Positions 17,603 to 27,650 of a stretch of DNA of 64,000 nucleotides are shown here, piece by piece. Position 1 is the first letter of the stretch, and every line of letters starts with the position of its first letter. The position numbers were made by a program, and so were the translations under genes. The stretch is from the NCBI GenBank assembly GCA_964443135.1, contig CAYUBQ010000012.1, positions 1-64,000 on the forward strand, given 5' to 3'. The notes beneath the pieces were generated by a model, which ran no database searches, was not told the origin of the DNA, and saw only the letters and a list, made by a program, of their open reading frames with translations. The stretch is from JAIPEI01 sp964443135. Its GTDB lineage: Bacteria; Desulfobacterota; DSM-4660; Desulfatiglandales; HGW-15.

Positions 17603-17706
17603 GGGCAGCTCGAAGGCCCCGATGTCGATCCCGCCGTCCCAGGGCCGCTTCGGGACAAAACGCCGCGCGGTTCCCAAGCAGGCTCGAAGGATCTGAATGA
17701 GGTCCT

Positions 17707-19098
17707 TTATGGGGCCTCTCCCTGCATCGAAACGGGCCCCGTCCCCTGCCCGGCCACCCGGGAGACCACGTAGCGGTACTTGCCGGACCCTTCCCGGGGA
17801 ACCTCCTCCACCGGGTGGATGCGCACCGTCACCCCCCGGCCCATCCGTTTCTGAAACCCCCGCACGATCCGCAGGTTTCCGTCGGCGGGGTATCGGCCGT
17901 CCCGGGTCTTCAGCAGCACGTTCACGAGGTCCGGTCTCTCCTGCACGATCTTGAAGGCCTCCACCCCTTCGATGTCCCGAACGATGTAAATCAGCGACAG
18001 CGCGTGCTGCCAGCGTCCGTCCGGCGTGACGATGAAATCCGTGGTCCTGCCCCGGACCGCCTCCATGGTGCTCCAGGACCGGCCGCAGGCGCATCCGTTG
18101 CCGCCGGGCACGGCCACGTCCCCGGTGCGGTAGCGGATGAAGGGCATGGCCCAGGCGTCCAGGTGGGTGAGCACGATCTCCCCGTCCTCGCCGGGTCCCG
18201 CCGGTCGTCCCTTCTCGGTCACGTACTCCAGGATGTAGTTCGGGTCCATCGCGTGGTAGGTGCCTTCCTCGCACTGATGGCTCACGAACCCCCCCTCCCG
18301 GCTTCCGTAGCCGTCCACCACGGGGATTCCCCCGAAGGCCCGGGAGATGGTCTCCTTCCAGTGGTCGTAGAGGAGCTCGGCCGTGGTGAACACGACCCGC
18401 ACGCCGGTGCCCGTCAGGTCCAACCCGCGGTCGCGGGCCATCCCGCAGAAGAGGGCGATGGTGCTCGGGTACCCGAACAGGGCCCGGGGACCGAACCCTC
18501 GAAGCCTCTTTACCATGTCCGGGACCCGCTCCTCCGAGAGCTCGAAGGCGCTCAGGAGCAGCTCGTTGGTCATGGCGTCGCGCAGCGCCTTGATGCGATC
18601 CTGGCGCTCGATCTCCACCGGGGATCCCCACAGGTAGAGCTCCGGGTCTCCGATGCCCACGCCCCACCAGCGGTGGGTCAGGGCTCGGGCCGCTGCGTCC
18701 CAGGACTGCCGGCGGCGGTCGAAGTAGAAGACGAGGGGCTCCCCGGACGAACCGCCCGTGTTGTAGCGGCGCGGTCCCCCGGGACAGCCCTTCCAGACCA
18801 TGCGGTCCGAGTTCTCCCGGATGTCCGCCTTGCTCAGCAGGGGAAGGGCCGCCAGGTCCTCCACGCGGCTCAGGTCCTTCGGGTCGAACCCCGTCTCGGC
18901 GAACCGGTCCCGGTAGAAGGGGATGCGTTTCTGCGCGTGCAGGAGGAGCTCGCGAAGCTTCCTCAGCTGAAGCGTCCGGATCTCACGGGGGTCCGCCCAC
19001 TGGAGCCGCTCGAGCGTTTTCAGCGCCCGGAAGGTGTACCGGCCGCACAGCCTCTCGTGCAGGGGGAAGATCAGGTGCCTGACCAGACCGGTGTGCAA
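17707..19098 (-). CDS. Phenylacetate-CoA ligase/CapK family adenylate-forming enzyme
   Basis: A 463-residue cytoplasmic protein of the PaaK/CapK branch of AMP-forming enzymes. Motifs are the P-loop-like YNTGGSSGEP, the middle motif DGYGSREGG and the ATP/ribose motif YRTGDVA. A Cys pair in CACGRSW may bind metal, as in PaaK. CapK members occur in capsule and EPS clusters and may activate an acyl or aryl acid for polymer decoration; the substrate is unknown. The start is a TTG at 19098 behind GGAAACGGAG. It is the last gene of the long leftward series. Confidence 0.85.
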   Translation of the reverse strand: MHTGLVRHLIFPLHERLCGRYTFRALKTLERLQWADPREIRTLQLRKLRELLLHAQKRIPFYRDRFAETGFDPKDLSRVEDLAALPLLSKADIRENSDRMVWKGCPGGPRRYNTGGSSGEPLVFYFDRRRQSWDAAARALTHRWWGVGIGDPELYLWGSPVEIERQDRIKALRDAMTNELLLSAFELSEERVPDMVKRLRGFGPRALFGYPSTIALFCGMARDRGLDLTGTGVRVVFTTAELLYDHWKETISRAFGGIPVVDGYGSREGGFVSHQCEEGTYHAMDPNYILEYVTEKGRPAGPGEDGEIVLTHLDAWAMPFIRYRTGDVAVPGGNGCACGRSWSTMEAVRGRTTDFIVTPDGRWQHALSLIYIVRDIEGVEAFKIVQERPDLVNVLLKTRDGRYPADGNLRIVRGFQKRMGRGVTVRIHPVEEVPREGSGKYRYVVSRVAGQGTGPVSMQGEAP

Positions 19099-19135
19099 GG
19101 CTCCGTTTCCTTTCGAAGGAGAGCGGGACCGAAGG

Positions 19136-21820
19136 TCATCGGGCCGCCTCCGAGGCCGGGGGTGCGTCGTCCTCGGCCAGAGCGCCGGCGACGCGGGTCC
19201 CGTGGCGTCCGGTGACCCGGAGGGAGGAGTTCACGGTGAACGGCCGCCACGGGGTTCGAAGATCGGAGGCCACCGAAAAGGATTTTCCGTCATCCGTCAC
19301 CAGAAGGACCTCCCGCGTCAGGGGAAACCGCCGCCACCGAAGCTCCATGCGGGCGGCCTCCCCCTCCTCCAGAGGGGAGACGAAGTAGAACTCCCTCTCG
19401 TAGTCCCCCATGCGGAGGCTTCCGCGAACCCGCCCCCCGCTCCAGGGCCGGGTCCAGAAGGAGAGACCCTCCGAGCGGAGGGCCGGGATCATCCCCCGCT
19501 TGCCCGCCCGGAACTCGATCAACACCCGGCCGCTCTCGCAGAAGCGATCCCTCCCGGGCACCGCGACCCGCCACTCCCCGGACCTCTGCACCGCCCGCTC
19601 GGTGTCCCGGTCCCGGTCGGGGACCCGGGGGGTGTCGAGGTGCCGGGGACCCAGCCGCCCGCCCAGGTCCGTCTCGTTCCCGTAAGGGTCCCGCAGCACC
19701 AGGCGGAGGGTGTAGCGCCGCTCCGGGGCCAGTTCGCGGAGCAGTACCTCGGGGCGGGTGCTGTAGAGGTGGGAGCGGCTCACCCTCTCCTCCGGATCCC
19801 CTTCCGCCGAGTAGTGGACCGTGAGCTCGGCCACCTCCGGGTGCCGGGCGGTGCTGACCACGCCCGCACGCAGGGTCCCGGCGAACCCGTCCATGACCGG
19901 CACGATGCGGACATCCACGTGGTCCCGGGAGGCCACCCCGGGCGGGGAGGTGTCCGGCACGGTGCGGCGCAGGTCCGGGTGGTAGAGCGGATCGCCCAGG
20001 AGCGAGGTGGACCAGTTCACGTGAAAGGTGGAGCGCAGGAAGCACTCGCCCAGGTCCCGGCCCCGAAACAGGTAGTGCATGAGGATCCGGTTGTCCCAGA
20101 AGGTGGTGTTGGTGATGTGGGGTCCCCCGCCGTACGCGGGCCCCCCGCACGCACTCACGCTCACTCCCCGATCCACCTGGCGCCAGATGCCCGCGTGCCT
20201 CCCCATGTTCCAGCCGTTGCTGCTCGCGACCGTGTAGTCCATGCCGCCCGGGTAGTAGCCGTGGACGCCCTCTTCCCCGGTCGACTCCGAGCCGGGCACG
20301 TCCTCCGGCGGGCGGGCCATGAACGGGAGGCTGCGCCGCGGAGGGGCCACGAACCCCAGGGTCTCCAACTCCTCCACGCCCCACAGGTTCTTCTCCGCGG
20401 CCTCCTCGAGGCGGGCGCCGAGGTCGAGCTCCTCCCCGGGAGGACGGCTCCGCCGAACCCGGCGGTCCATCCCGGGGCGCAGGTACCGGGAGGCGTACAC
20501 CGCATAGTCCACCTGGCGCCGGGCCTCCACGGGCCCTTCCCCGTCGATCCGGCTCACCCCGTACGCGAAGAAATGGGAGGGCACCTGCCGGCGCTGCTCC
20601 GGAAGCGGGTCCGGATTGTGGGGTCGAGGGGATTTGTTGCCCGCCAGGTACCCGTACGCATCCGGGTGCATGTAGGGGTTCCACCGCCTCCCGGTCAAGG
20701 GGGCCCGCATGGCGGTGGTGATGCGGTGATTGCGGACCCCCCGGTCGGCGTCCGGCCCCCCGGCCATGTACATGGACCCCACCGGCGGCCGGATGGGGAA
20801 CCCCCATCCGTAGTAGAGTGTCTGCAGCCGGTTCTCCAGGGAGGCCAGGTCCCCGTGGTCCCGCGGCGAGGGCGTCACGCCGCGCTCCAGGCCGAACACC
20901 CCCTCGCAGGCATAGGGCAGCCCGTGACAAACCACGATGTAGAGCAGGTGCTCCTTCAGGCTGGTGCCGTCGGGCCCTGCGTTCCCGGGGTCCTCCAGGA
21001 AGCGCTTCACCGGCAGGAGCACGTCCTCTCTTAAGTGAAGATCGTCCCGGATCTCGTCGGGCCCGGTCTCGGAAAAGAGAAAGTCGTCCCGATCGTGGCA
21101 GAGGAAGGTCAGGTCCCGTTTCTGCCGGCCGGCCCCGTCCCGGGCCTGGACCCGCACCTCCACCGTGCCTCGGGCGTGGGCGTGGGCGTCGAAGCGGTAG
21201 CAGCGGCCCCGGCCGGGCTCCACCTCGGGGTGGACGATGCGGCGTCCCTTCTTCACGGGTGCGCCGGTGACCCTCGGTGAGACCGTCACCCAGTCGTCCG
21301 AGCCCAGGGCGCGGCACGCCACGGACACCGAGCTCCAGTCGACTCCCGTCTCCCCCGGCTCGATCGCCACCTCCACCTTTCTGGAGTCCCGCGCCCACTC
21401 CCCCGGCCCGGGACCCGCACCTTTACCCGCAAACACGACCCCGTCCTTGTTGTCCTGACTCTTCTCCTCGATCACCCAGTGGTTCAGGTGGTCCTTTCCG
21501 TGCACACACCGCAGGCCCAGAACATGGGGCCTCTTTCCCGTTTGCGGATCCGTGTGCATCCGGACGTAGTGCTCGGCCACCTCCCTGGAGTCCTGCCCGG
21601 GATCGGACCCTTCCACGTCCCGGGTCCAGTCCGCGTTGTAGAGCACCAGGACCCGGTCGGGTCCGGCCTGAAAAGGCGTCAGGGGACCGGGGGCCGTCTC
21701 CGCGGCGCAGCTCGCCGGAAACAGGGCTGCGAACGACCACGCCGCCAGGCCCAGCAGGCCGGAGAGGGGCAGGAATCGCCCCTTACCCCTGAAGCGCGGC
21801 GCGGCGGTAGACCCGCTCAT
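19136..21820 (-). CDS. TIGR03790-family secreted protein, possible caspase-like fold
   Basis: An 894-residue secreted protein. A hydrophobic N-terminus (LGLAAWSFAALFPASCAA) precedes RVLVLYNADW. The C-terminal half has SACGGPAYGGGPH (Cys 558) and FRGRDLGECF followed by LLGDPLYHPDL, the hallmarks of the TIGR03790 family found in PEP-CTERM genomes. VVCHGLPY (His 299) and the later Cys resemble the His/Cys dyad of gingipain-like clan CD peptidases; that is inference. Further domains after the GDPLYHP segment look like Ig-type or binding modules. The start overlaps the glycosyltransferase stop by 38 nt, with GGTGAGGG upstream. Confidence 0.7.
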   Translation of the reverse strand: MSGSTAAPRFRGKGRFLPLSGLLGLAAWSFAALFPASCAAETAPGPLTPFQAGPDRVLVLYNADWTRDVEGSDPGQDSREVAEHYVRMHTDPQTGKRPHVLGLRCVHGKDHLNHWVIEEKSQDNKDGVVFAGKGAGPGPGEWARDSRKVEVAIEPGETGVDWSSVSVACRALGSDDWVTVSPRVTGAPVKKGRRIVHPEVEPGRGRCYRFDAHAHARGTVEVRVQARDGAGRQKRDLTFLCHDRDDFLFSETGPDEIRDDLHLREDVLLPVKRFLEDPGNAGPDGTSLKEHLLYIVVCHGLPYACEGVFGLERGVTPSPRDHGDLASLENRLQTLYYGWGFPIRPPVGSMYMAGGPDADRGVRNHRITTAMRAPLTGRRWNPYMHPDAYGYLAGNKSPRPHNPDPLPEQRRQVPSHFFAYGVSRIDGEGPVEARRQVDYAVYASRYLRPGMDRRVRRSRPPGEELDLGARLEEAAEKNLWGVEELETLGFVAPPRRSLPFMARPPEDVPGSESTGEEGVHGYYPGGMDYTVASSNGWNMGRHAGIWRQVDRGVSVSACGGPAYGGGPHITNTTFWDNRILMHYLFRGRDLGECFLRSTFHVNWSTSLLGDPLYHPDLRRTVPDTSPPGVASRDHVDVRIVPVMDGFAGTLRAGVVSTARHPEVAELTVHYSAEGDPEERVSRSHLYSTRPEVLLRELAPERRYTLRLVLRDPYGNETDLGGRLGPRHLDTPRVPDRDRDTERAVQRSGEWRVAVPGRDRFCESGRVLIEFRAGKRGMIPALRSEGLSFWTRPWSGGRVRGSLRMGDYEREFYFVSPLEEGEAARMELRWRRFPLTREVLLVTDDGKSFSVASDLRTPWRPFTVNSSLRVTGRHGTRVAGALAEDDAPPASEAAR

Positions 21821-22880
21821 ACGCCCTCACCATCCCTTCCACGCCGAACCTCTGCACCGCCTCCTCCCTGGCCGCCCTGCCGTGAGCGGCGCGCAGCTCC
21901 CCGTGCGACAGGTACCGTTCGATCCCTTCGGCCAGGGCCCGCACGTCCCCCACGGGGAAGAGCAGGCCGGTCCTCTGGTGATCCACGAGCTCCGGGTTCC
22001 CCCCCGTGCGGGTGGCGATCGCCGGCAGGCCCGAGGCCATGGCCTCCAGGAGGGTGTTGGAGATGCCCTCGTTGATGGAGGGCAGGACAAAGAGGTCCAT
22101 CGCGCGCAGCAGCTCCGGGACGTCCTGCCGGCTGCCCAGGAACCAAACCCCCTCGCCGGCTGCGGGCTCCAGGTTCCGTCGCTCGGCCCCGTCCCCCACC
22201 ACGAGCAGGCAGGCCTCGGGGCGGCGGCGGCGGACCGCGGCAAAGGCCTCGAGCAGGGTGCGGTGGTCCTTGATCGGGTCCAGGCGGCCGACGGTGCCCA
22301 CCACCGGTGCGCCGGCCGGGAGGTTCAGCGCCTTCCGGAGCGCCGCGGCCGGTCCCGGCGCGTAAACCTTCGTGTCGATGCCGTTGTAGACCTGGGTCAC
22401 CGGCTTTCGGACGCGGACCTCTCTTTCCAGCCACTTCTCCATGCGTCTCGAGACGCAGGTGTACTCCCGCACCCAGCGGGACAGGAACCTCCGGGTCCGG
22501 ACCCGCCTGGGATCGCTCCCGTCCGGATCCTGCATCTCCCATCCGTGCTCCCCGTGCACCACGGCGCGAAACCCGATCATCCGTCCGGCCAGGACCCCTT
22601 CCAGCCCGCCCCAGTTGCGGGTGTGCACCACGTCCGGCCGGAGCGACCGGATCTCCCTTGCGAGCCGTCCCACGAACCGGAGCGAGTTTCCCGGCGGCTT
22701 GAAGAGCTCCAGGATCCGGGTACCCGGCGGAACCAGCCGTGCCGATGCGCCGTTGCGGGAGAGGCAGAGCACCACGGGCTCGATGTCCGCCGACGCGTGC
22801 CGGATCAGGGCGGCGATTCCCTTTTCCAGGCCGCCGGTCCCGAAGGAGTGGAGCACGTGCACGACGCGCAGCCTTTTCAC
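21783..22880 (-). CDS. GT4 glycosyltransferase, PEP-CTERM/EpsH1 system associated
   Basis: A 365-residue GT-B glycosyltransferase. The N-terminal acceptor domain starts RVVHVLHSFGTGGLEKGI. The C-terminal sugar-nucleotide domain has VGRLDPIKDH and the E-x7-E motif EGISNTLLEAMASGLP. It resembles the stp2 subfamily (TIGR03088 type) of exosortase loci. The start is a GTG at 22880 overlapping the upstream stop as GTGA, implying coupled translation. It should add a sugar to the lipid-linked EPS repeat on the cytoplasmic side; donor and acceptor are unknown. Confidence 0.88.
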   Translation of the reverse strand: MKRLRVVHVLHSFGTGGLEKGIAALIRHASADIEPVVLCLSRNGASARLVPPGTRILELFKPPGNSLRFVGRLAREIRSLRPDVVHTRNWGGLEGVLAGRMIGFRAVVHGEHGWEMQDPDGSDPRRVRTRRFLSRWVREYTCVSRRMEKWLEREVRVRKPVTQVYNGIDTKVYAPGPAAALRKALNLPAGAPVVGTVGRLDPIKDHRTLLEAFAAVRRRRPEACLLVVGDGAERRNLEPAAGEGVWFLGSRQDVPELLRAMDLFVLPSINEGISNTLLEAMASGLPAIATRTGGNPELVDHQRTGLLFPVGDVRALAEGIERYLSHGELRAAHGRAAREEAVQRFGVEGMVRAYERVYRRAALQG

Positions 22881-25747
22881 TGCCGCACCGTCACCGAGGC
22901 CGGATTGGACAGGCCGCTCTGGTTGGAGGAGGCGTCGTAGCTCCGGACGGCGAACCAGTATGTTCCGGGCCCGAGGCCCTGAATGGTCATGGTCTCCGAC
23001 ATCCCGGGCCTGGAAGGCGGCGGCTCGCCGGCCAGGTTGTCGGCGAAGTTCCAGCTCCGCTTTCTGCCGCGCTCGTGGTCGAAGTCGAATTGCTCGCGGG
23101 AGACGATGGGAAGGGCCGCCTGCTTGACCTGGTACCACACCGCCCGGCCCGAGTCGTCCGACGGTGCCGACCAGGAAAGGGTCACCGTTCCGGGCCCTGC
23201 GGGTGCGGCCTCGAGGTCGGTCACGGGCGACGGGGGGGAGGCGTCCTGCCGGGGCTCGGCAAAGGCGCGGAACAGGAGGCTCACGCTGGAGACGTCGTCG
23301 TTCTTCTTGCTGCTGCTCACATGGGCGAACCGGTAGACCTCGTCCTCCGCGGCCTTGGGCAGGGTCCACCAGTTCACCTTGCTCCCCTTGTCCCAGAGGG
23401 ATCCGGCCCCTTCCAGCAGGTGGGGCCGTCCGCTCAGGAGCCACCCCGCCGCCACGGCGTTCACCAGGCGCCGGCTGTACCAGCCGTCGTGCTTGCCGGG
23501 CCTCCCGGGGCGGCAGTGCTCGTTCCAGTCCCAGTACCGCGGGGGGTTGCACGCGCCGTCGGGCGTGGGGAACCCGATGGTCGTGTAGGCGTGGGCCTGG
23601 CCGCACGATCGGCTCACACAGTAGCTCAGGGCGGCCTCCGCAAAGGCGACCACGTAGTCTCGGGCGTCCTCGTCGCCGGTGAGCAGGTAGTACTGGTGCA
23701 TGCCCATGGCGACGATGGCCTGCTGCCACCCGCCGATGGTGGTCAGCTCCCACGAGCCGTACTCCTGGGAGAAGGGGTGGCCGTTCTCATCCACAGCGAT
23801 GCCCTTTTCCTCAACCAGCCGCTTGATGGCCTCCGGGCACTTCCCGGCCTCCAGGATGCCCTTGAACTTGGCCAGCCACCTGGTCTTGCGGACGAACCCC
23901 CGCTCGTCCCGCGTGGGGTCCTCCAGGATCAGCCGGGCCACGCGGGTCATCGGGGCGCCGGTCTCCTCCGACCGCGTGATGGCATGGGCCCGGGTCAGCG
24001 CGCAGAAGTGGCGTCCGATCCCCCGCATGCCCCAGGGGTTGGTCTCGTACTCCCCGGGTGTCGCCTGGCCGTACTGCTCGCGATAGCGCTCGCAGAGGTC
24101 CAGGAGCGCCTCCAGGGCCTCCGGGTCCCCGGTCAGGAGGTACCAGTTGCCCAGACCCACGCCGTAGTCGTGGCACCCGTCCGCCCTTCCCCGGCACAGC
24201 CACCGCACCATGCCGTGCACCTTCTCCCGCATGGGCCTCCCTTTTCCCCAGTGCCACCCCTTCCAGCCCATCACCGTGTCGTGGACCACGAACCCCTCGG
24301 TGCGGGGGGCGTAGTGGTACTTCATGTAGTCCGCCCAGGCCGCCGCCCGGTCCAGCCAGCCCCGCTGCCCCGTGCGCGCGTACTGCACGGTCAGGCCGCG
24401 CAGCTGGTCGGCCTCGGACACCTCGTGCACGTTCAGGAACTGCCGGTGAAAGTCCGGCTGGGCCTGGTGTGCCCGCGGCTGCCTCTTTTCCTCGTCCCAC
24501 CGCTTCCACCCCCACGCCCGGTAGGTCTCCTTCTCGTCCTCCAGGCTCCCGAAAGGACCGATGCCCAGGCCGTCGTGCTCGGCGTACCAGTCCGAGGGAC
24601 ACCGTGCGTGGAGGGGTGTCTCCGCGAGAAAGGTCCACGCCGCCATGTCGTCGAAGGGCTTCTCTCCCAAGGCCAGAAACACCCGGGTCCCCTTGAAGCT
24701 CATGTCCGAGAGCCAGTAGGCCGTTCCGCCCTGCTCCAGGTTGGTGTAGTAGGTGCCCGACTTGCTCTGGTCCACGTGCTCGTCCTTTCGGGGGACGAAG
24801 GCGATCCGCAGGACCTTTTCCTCCGCCTCCAGGCAGGGACCGGCGTTCTTGAACGCACCCTGGTGGCGCACGTGCAGGAACCCGTTTCCGTCGCCGGACC
24901 GAAAGGCCAGGCTGCGGTCCCGGACCTCGTGCCCGGCGGCGGCCGGGGCCTCGAGATCCATCCAGGCCTCCCGGACGTGCAGGTTCTGTCCCTGCTCGTC
25001 CCGTGAGTTCTTGAGCAGGTGCTCGAACTGCACCGCACTGGAACCCGCGTCCAGGGTCACGCGAAGGGTGTAGCCGAAGCCGGCCAGGGGACGCCCCGAT
25101 TCCTCCTCCACGTACGGCCCCTTCATGCACAGGGTGGTGCGGACGGGTCCGCGCACGTCGTACGAGACGCTCTCCGGGTCCCCCGCTCGGAACCGGGCGC
25201 CGTCCGCCAGGGTCACGCCGGGGTGGCCGCCGGAGCCCAGGACGCGCTTTCCGAGGCGGCTGACGCGGTGGATCCCGTCAAAGCCCTTCTTGCGGACCGT
25301 GATCTCCAGGACATCGTTGGTCAGCACCACTGCGTCCTCCCGCTCGCGAACGACGACCGGGTGATCGACGGGCGGCGTGTCCCCTCCCTTTTCCAAATGC
25401 AGCCGCAGGGTCTTCCCGGCGGGGATGTCCACCGGGAAGTCCAGCAGGGCCCAGTGGACCGTGCCGTCGGCGTGGGAGGAGAGCCGCGAGGCCTGCAGGG
25501 GGATCGGGCTCCCGTCCTCGTCCCGCAACACGAGCTCGCCGAGCTTCGCCACGCTTCCCGGGGGGAGGGGAACGCCTCCCCTGGCCACCGCGTTCTCCCG
25601 CGCCGCCCCCGGGAACTTCGCGGCCCGGGGGTTTTCCACCCCGATGGGGACCTGCAGCCCGCCCGCCTCGGCAGCCGGGACGAGGAGCAGGAGCGCAGCG
25701 AGGGCCGCAGCCCATCGGGCCCGTCTCGGTCTCGGTCTAGGAGTCAT
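22877..25747 (-). CDS. Secreted PcRGLX/YetA-like (exo-rhamnogalacturonan lyase-type) protein with FnIII domain
   Basis: A 956-residue secreted protein. The signal peptide is WAAALAALLLLVPAAEA. The N-terminal domain (NAVARGGVPLPPGSV, SRLSSHADGTVHWALLDF) is the RIFT-barrel-like start of PcRGLX/YetA proteins. A central alpha/alpha-barrel-like region (YGVGLGNWYLLTGDPEAL and similar) follows, and the last 110 residues look like a fibronectin type III domain (VTLSWSAPSDDSG). The family includes a polysaccharide lyase, so trimming or release of the locus's own EPS is plausible. The ATG at 25747 lies inside the end of the upstream gene (11-nt overlap). Confidence 0.75.
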   Translation of the reverse strand: MTPRPRPRRARWAAALAALLLLVPAAEAGGLQVPIGVENPRAAKFPGAARENAVARGGVPLPPGSVAKLGELVLRDEDGSPIPLQASRLSSHADGTVHWALLDFPVDIPAGKTLRLHLEKGGDTPPVDHPVVVREREDAVVLTNDVLEITVRKKGFDGIHRVSRLGKRVLGSGGHPGVTLADGARFRAGDPESVSYDVRGPVRTTLCMKGPYVEEESGRPLAGFGYTLRVTLDAGSSAVQFEHLLKNSRDEQGQNLHVREAWMDLEAPAAAGHEVRDRSLAFRSGDGNGFLHVRHQGAFKNAGPCLEAEEKVLRIAFVPRKDEHVDQSKSGTYYTNLEQGGTAYWLSDMSFKGTRVFLALGEKPFDDMAAWTFLAETPLHARCPSDWYAEHDGLGIGPFGSLEDEKETYRAWGWKRWDEEKRQPRAHQAQPDFHRQFLNVHEVSEADQLRGLTVQYARTGQRGWLDRAAAWADYMKYHYAPRTEGFVVHDTVMGWKGWHWGKGRPMREKVHGMVRWLCRGRADGCHDYGVGLGNWYLLTGDPEALEALLDLCERYREQYGQATPGEYETNPWGMRGIGRHFCALTRAHAITRSEETGAPMTRVARLILEDPTRDERGFVRKTRWLAKFKGILEAGKCPEAIKRLVEEKGIAVDENGHPFSQEYGSWELTTIGGWQQAIVAMGMHQYYLLTGDEDARDYVVAFAEAALSYCVSRSCGQAHAYTTIGFPTPDGACNPPRYWDWNEHCRPGRPGKHDGWYSRRLVNAVAAGWLLSGRPHLLEGAGSLWDKGSKVNWWTLPKAAEDEVYRFAHVSSSKKNDDVSSVSLLFRAFAEPRQDASPPSPVTDLEAAPAGPGTVTLSWSAPSDDSGRAVWYQVKQAALPIVSREQFDFDHERGRKRSWNFADNLAGEPPPSRPGMSETMTIQGLGPGTYWFAVRSYDASSNQSGLSNPASVTVRQ

Positions 25748-27650
25748 GTTCGATCTCGAGCTCCTCGGCAATGGCGTCGTAGTTCTCGATGAACCGTGCG
25801 GCATACTCCACCATGAGCCTCTGCCGCTCCTCCGGGGGGAGGAACCGGTCTGCATAGCCGTTCACGGGCTGCGCCTCGGGCCAGTCGGTTCGATGGAGCC
25901 GCACGATCCGAATGCCGTCGACCCTCAAGGGATCGTCCGGGAACATGATCCGTTCTTGACAGCTGGTCAGATACACGTCCCCGTTGGGGGCCACGTCGGG
26001 GCAGGACTGGAGCGAGCCGAAGAAGGCCACCGGGTCGTCCCCCCACTCGGGGCGCCCCCCCTCTCCGCCCATCTGCCGGGTCCGGGCCAGACTGGTGACA
26101 AAGCCGTCGTGGTAGCGCCGGATGCCGGCGGCGTCCCACCCCCCGTTGTAGACGGCACCCGTCCGAGGACACTGGACCTGGAAGCAGGTGGTCTCGAACT
26201 TCAGGGTCGTTGCGTCCGCCGGGCCGTCGGTTCCTGTCTGAAGCGCCTTCTGGAGCTCCCGGTACCCGTCCGGTCGCTTGGCCTCGTGCTCCCACGCGGC
26301 CGTGCTGTCATAGAGCATCTGGAGGGTCCCGCGCCGGGGGTGGAAGCGGAAGAGCTTTCCCGGACCGCCCAAGCTTCCCGTGTGCTTGCAGGCGTAGATC
26401 CACCCGTCGAAACGACCGCAGACGGCGGAGTGCCGGTCCCGCTCGACGTCCCGGGGAAACGTCTCGGGCCGCTCGACAGGGCCGAGGTCCTCTCCGGTGG
26501 CAATGTCCACGGCGTGGACCCCGGCGAAGTCGCCGGTCCCGCGGCGGGTCCTCAGATAGGTCGTTTTCCCGTCCGGGGACAGGAGGATCTTCGTGCCGAC
26601 CCGCGGGGACGCCGCGATGGTCGCCAGATCCGCCGCCGCGACCGGCGTGGTTCGGACGGCAAAACGACAGGGTGCACGCCTTCCCCCTTCGCGTATCGGC
26701 TCCGCGCCCACCTGCTCGTACAGCCTCCCGTGGTCCAAAAAGGCCGGAAGCAGCATCCTCCGCCCCTCCACACGGTAGGGCAGGAGCTTCTCCACGAAGC
26801 GGAGCACGTAGGGACCGGACAACCTGCCGTGGCGCCTCCGGCCCGTTCCCTGGATGAAGAACACGCGGCCGGTCACCGGATCGACCGTCAGCCACCGGCT
26901 GCCGCTGGTCCTGGCCGGCTGCAAGCCGGCGCGGCCGTCCAGGCCGTCCCGCCCCAGATCCACCGGCGGATCGCCGTTGTAGACGAAGGCGTCGCCGTGT
27001 TTCCCGATGGGTACCCTCCTGCTCGGGGGCATCCAGCCCACGTACGAGATCTCGCGGGTCTCGGGGTCCACGTGGTACAGGCCGAACTTGGCCGCGGCAT
27101 AGATGTCCGAAACCTTCTCGCCCATGGGCGCGTACACCAGAGGCTGCGACTTGATCCAGGGGTGGTAGTGCGTCGCCTTGTAGAACGGGCAGGCCTTTTT
27201 GCCTTCGGGGATCACCGCGACCTCCTCCCAGCCCCACCGGCCGGGAGACATGGTAAACGTTCCGTAACGGGCCCGCTTGCGCAGCTGGTAGGAGGGTCCG
27301 GCCCAGTGCTCGCCCCACTCGCGCCTGTAGTCGGCCTCCCGCTCCGACAGGTTCTTGGTGTAGGGCCGGCTCCCCTCTTTCCAGTCACTCAGCTCCCAGG
27401 CGTTGCCTTCCGAGTCCGTCACCCGGATGGTTTCGGCCGGCCCGTCCCTCGGGCCTGCGAAACCGGAGGCCGGCAAAGCGGCCCAGACGATCAAAGCGAA
27501 AAGGGCGGACCCAATCACGATGGAGTCGCAAAAGGCCTGGAACCCTGAGCTCTGCCCCAGGCATTTCAATGAGTTACGGGGTCTCCAGCGGCGGGTGAGC
27601 GGGTTTTTTGCGAATCCTTCAATCATCTGTTTCAAAGGGTTTGATCTCAT
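25737..27650 (-). CDS. Secreted protein of unknown function, beta-propeller-like
   Basis: A 637-residue protein with a long N-terminal region (about 40 basic residues) before a hydrophobic segment (IVIGSALFALIVWAALPASG). It is probably a membrane-anchored or late-cleaved secreted protein; a start further in is possible but none stands out. The mature part repeats short strands such as KILLSPDGKTTYL and GVHAVDIATG, suggestive of a propeller. I recognise no family. It overlaps the lyase-like gene by 11 nt and probably shares its cell-surface role. The 121-nt gap upstream contains a 6-bp inverted repeat (CCGTTC/GAACGG), so a promoter may lie there. Confidence 0.6.
   Translation of the reverse strand: MRSNPLKQMIEGFAKNPLTRRWRPRNSLKCLGQSSGFQAFCDSIVIGSALFALIVWAALPASGFAGPRDGPAETIRVTDSEGNAWELSDWKEGSRPYTKNLSEREADYRREWGEHWAGPSYQLRKRARYGTFTMSPGRWGWEEVAVIPEGKKACPFYKATHYHPWIKSQPLVYAPMGEKVSDIYAAAKFGLYHVDPETREISYVGWMPPSRRVPIGKHGDAFVYNGDPPVDLGRDGLDGRAGLQPARTSGSRWLTVDPVTGRVFFIQGTGRRRHGRLSGPYVLRFVEKLLPYRVEGRRMLLPAFLDHGRLYEQVGAEPIREGGRRAPCRFAVRTTPVAAADLATIAASPRVGTKILLSPDGKTTYLRTRRGTGDFAGVHAVDIATGEDLGPVERPETFPRDVERDRHSAVCGRFDGWIYACKHTGSLGGPGKLFRFHPRRGTLQMLYDSTAAWEHEAKRPDGYRELQKALQTGTDGPADATTLKFETTCFQVQCPRTGAVYNGGWDAAGIRRYHDGFVTSLARTRQMGGEGGRPEWGDDPVAFFGSLQSCPDVAPNGDVYLTSCQERIMFPDDPLRVDGIRIVRLHRTDWPEAQPVNGYADRFLPPEERQRLMVEYAARFIENYDAIAEELEIEHDS

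Noticed and set aside
21783..21820. Frameshift between the glycosyltransferase and the TIGR03790-type gene because of their 38-nt overlap
   Set aside because: Both proteins have complete ends and the second has its own signal sequence; overlapping genes are common here.
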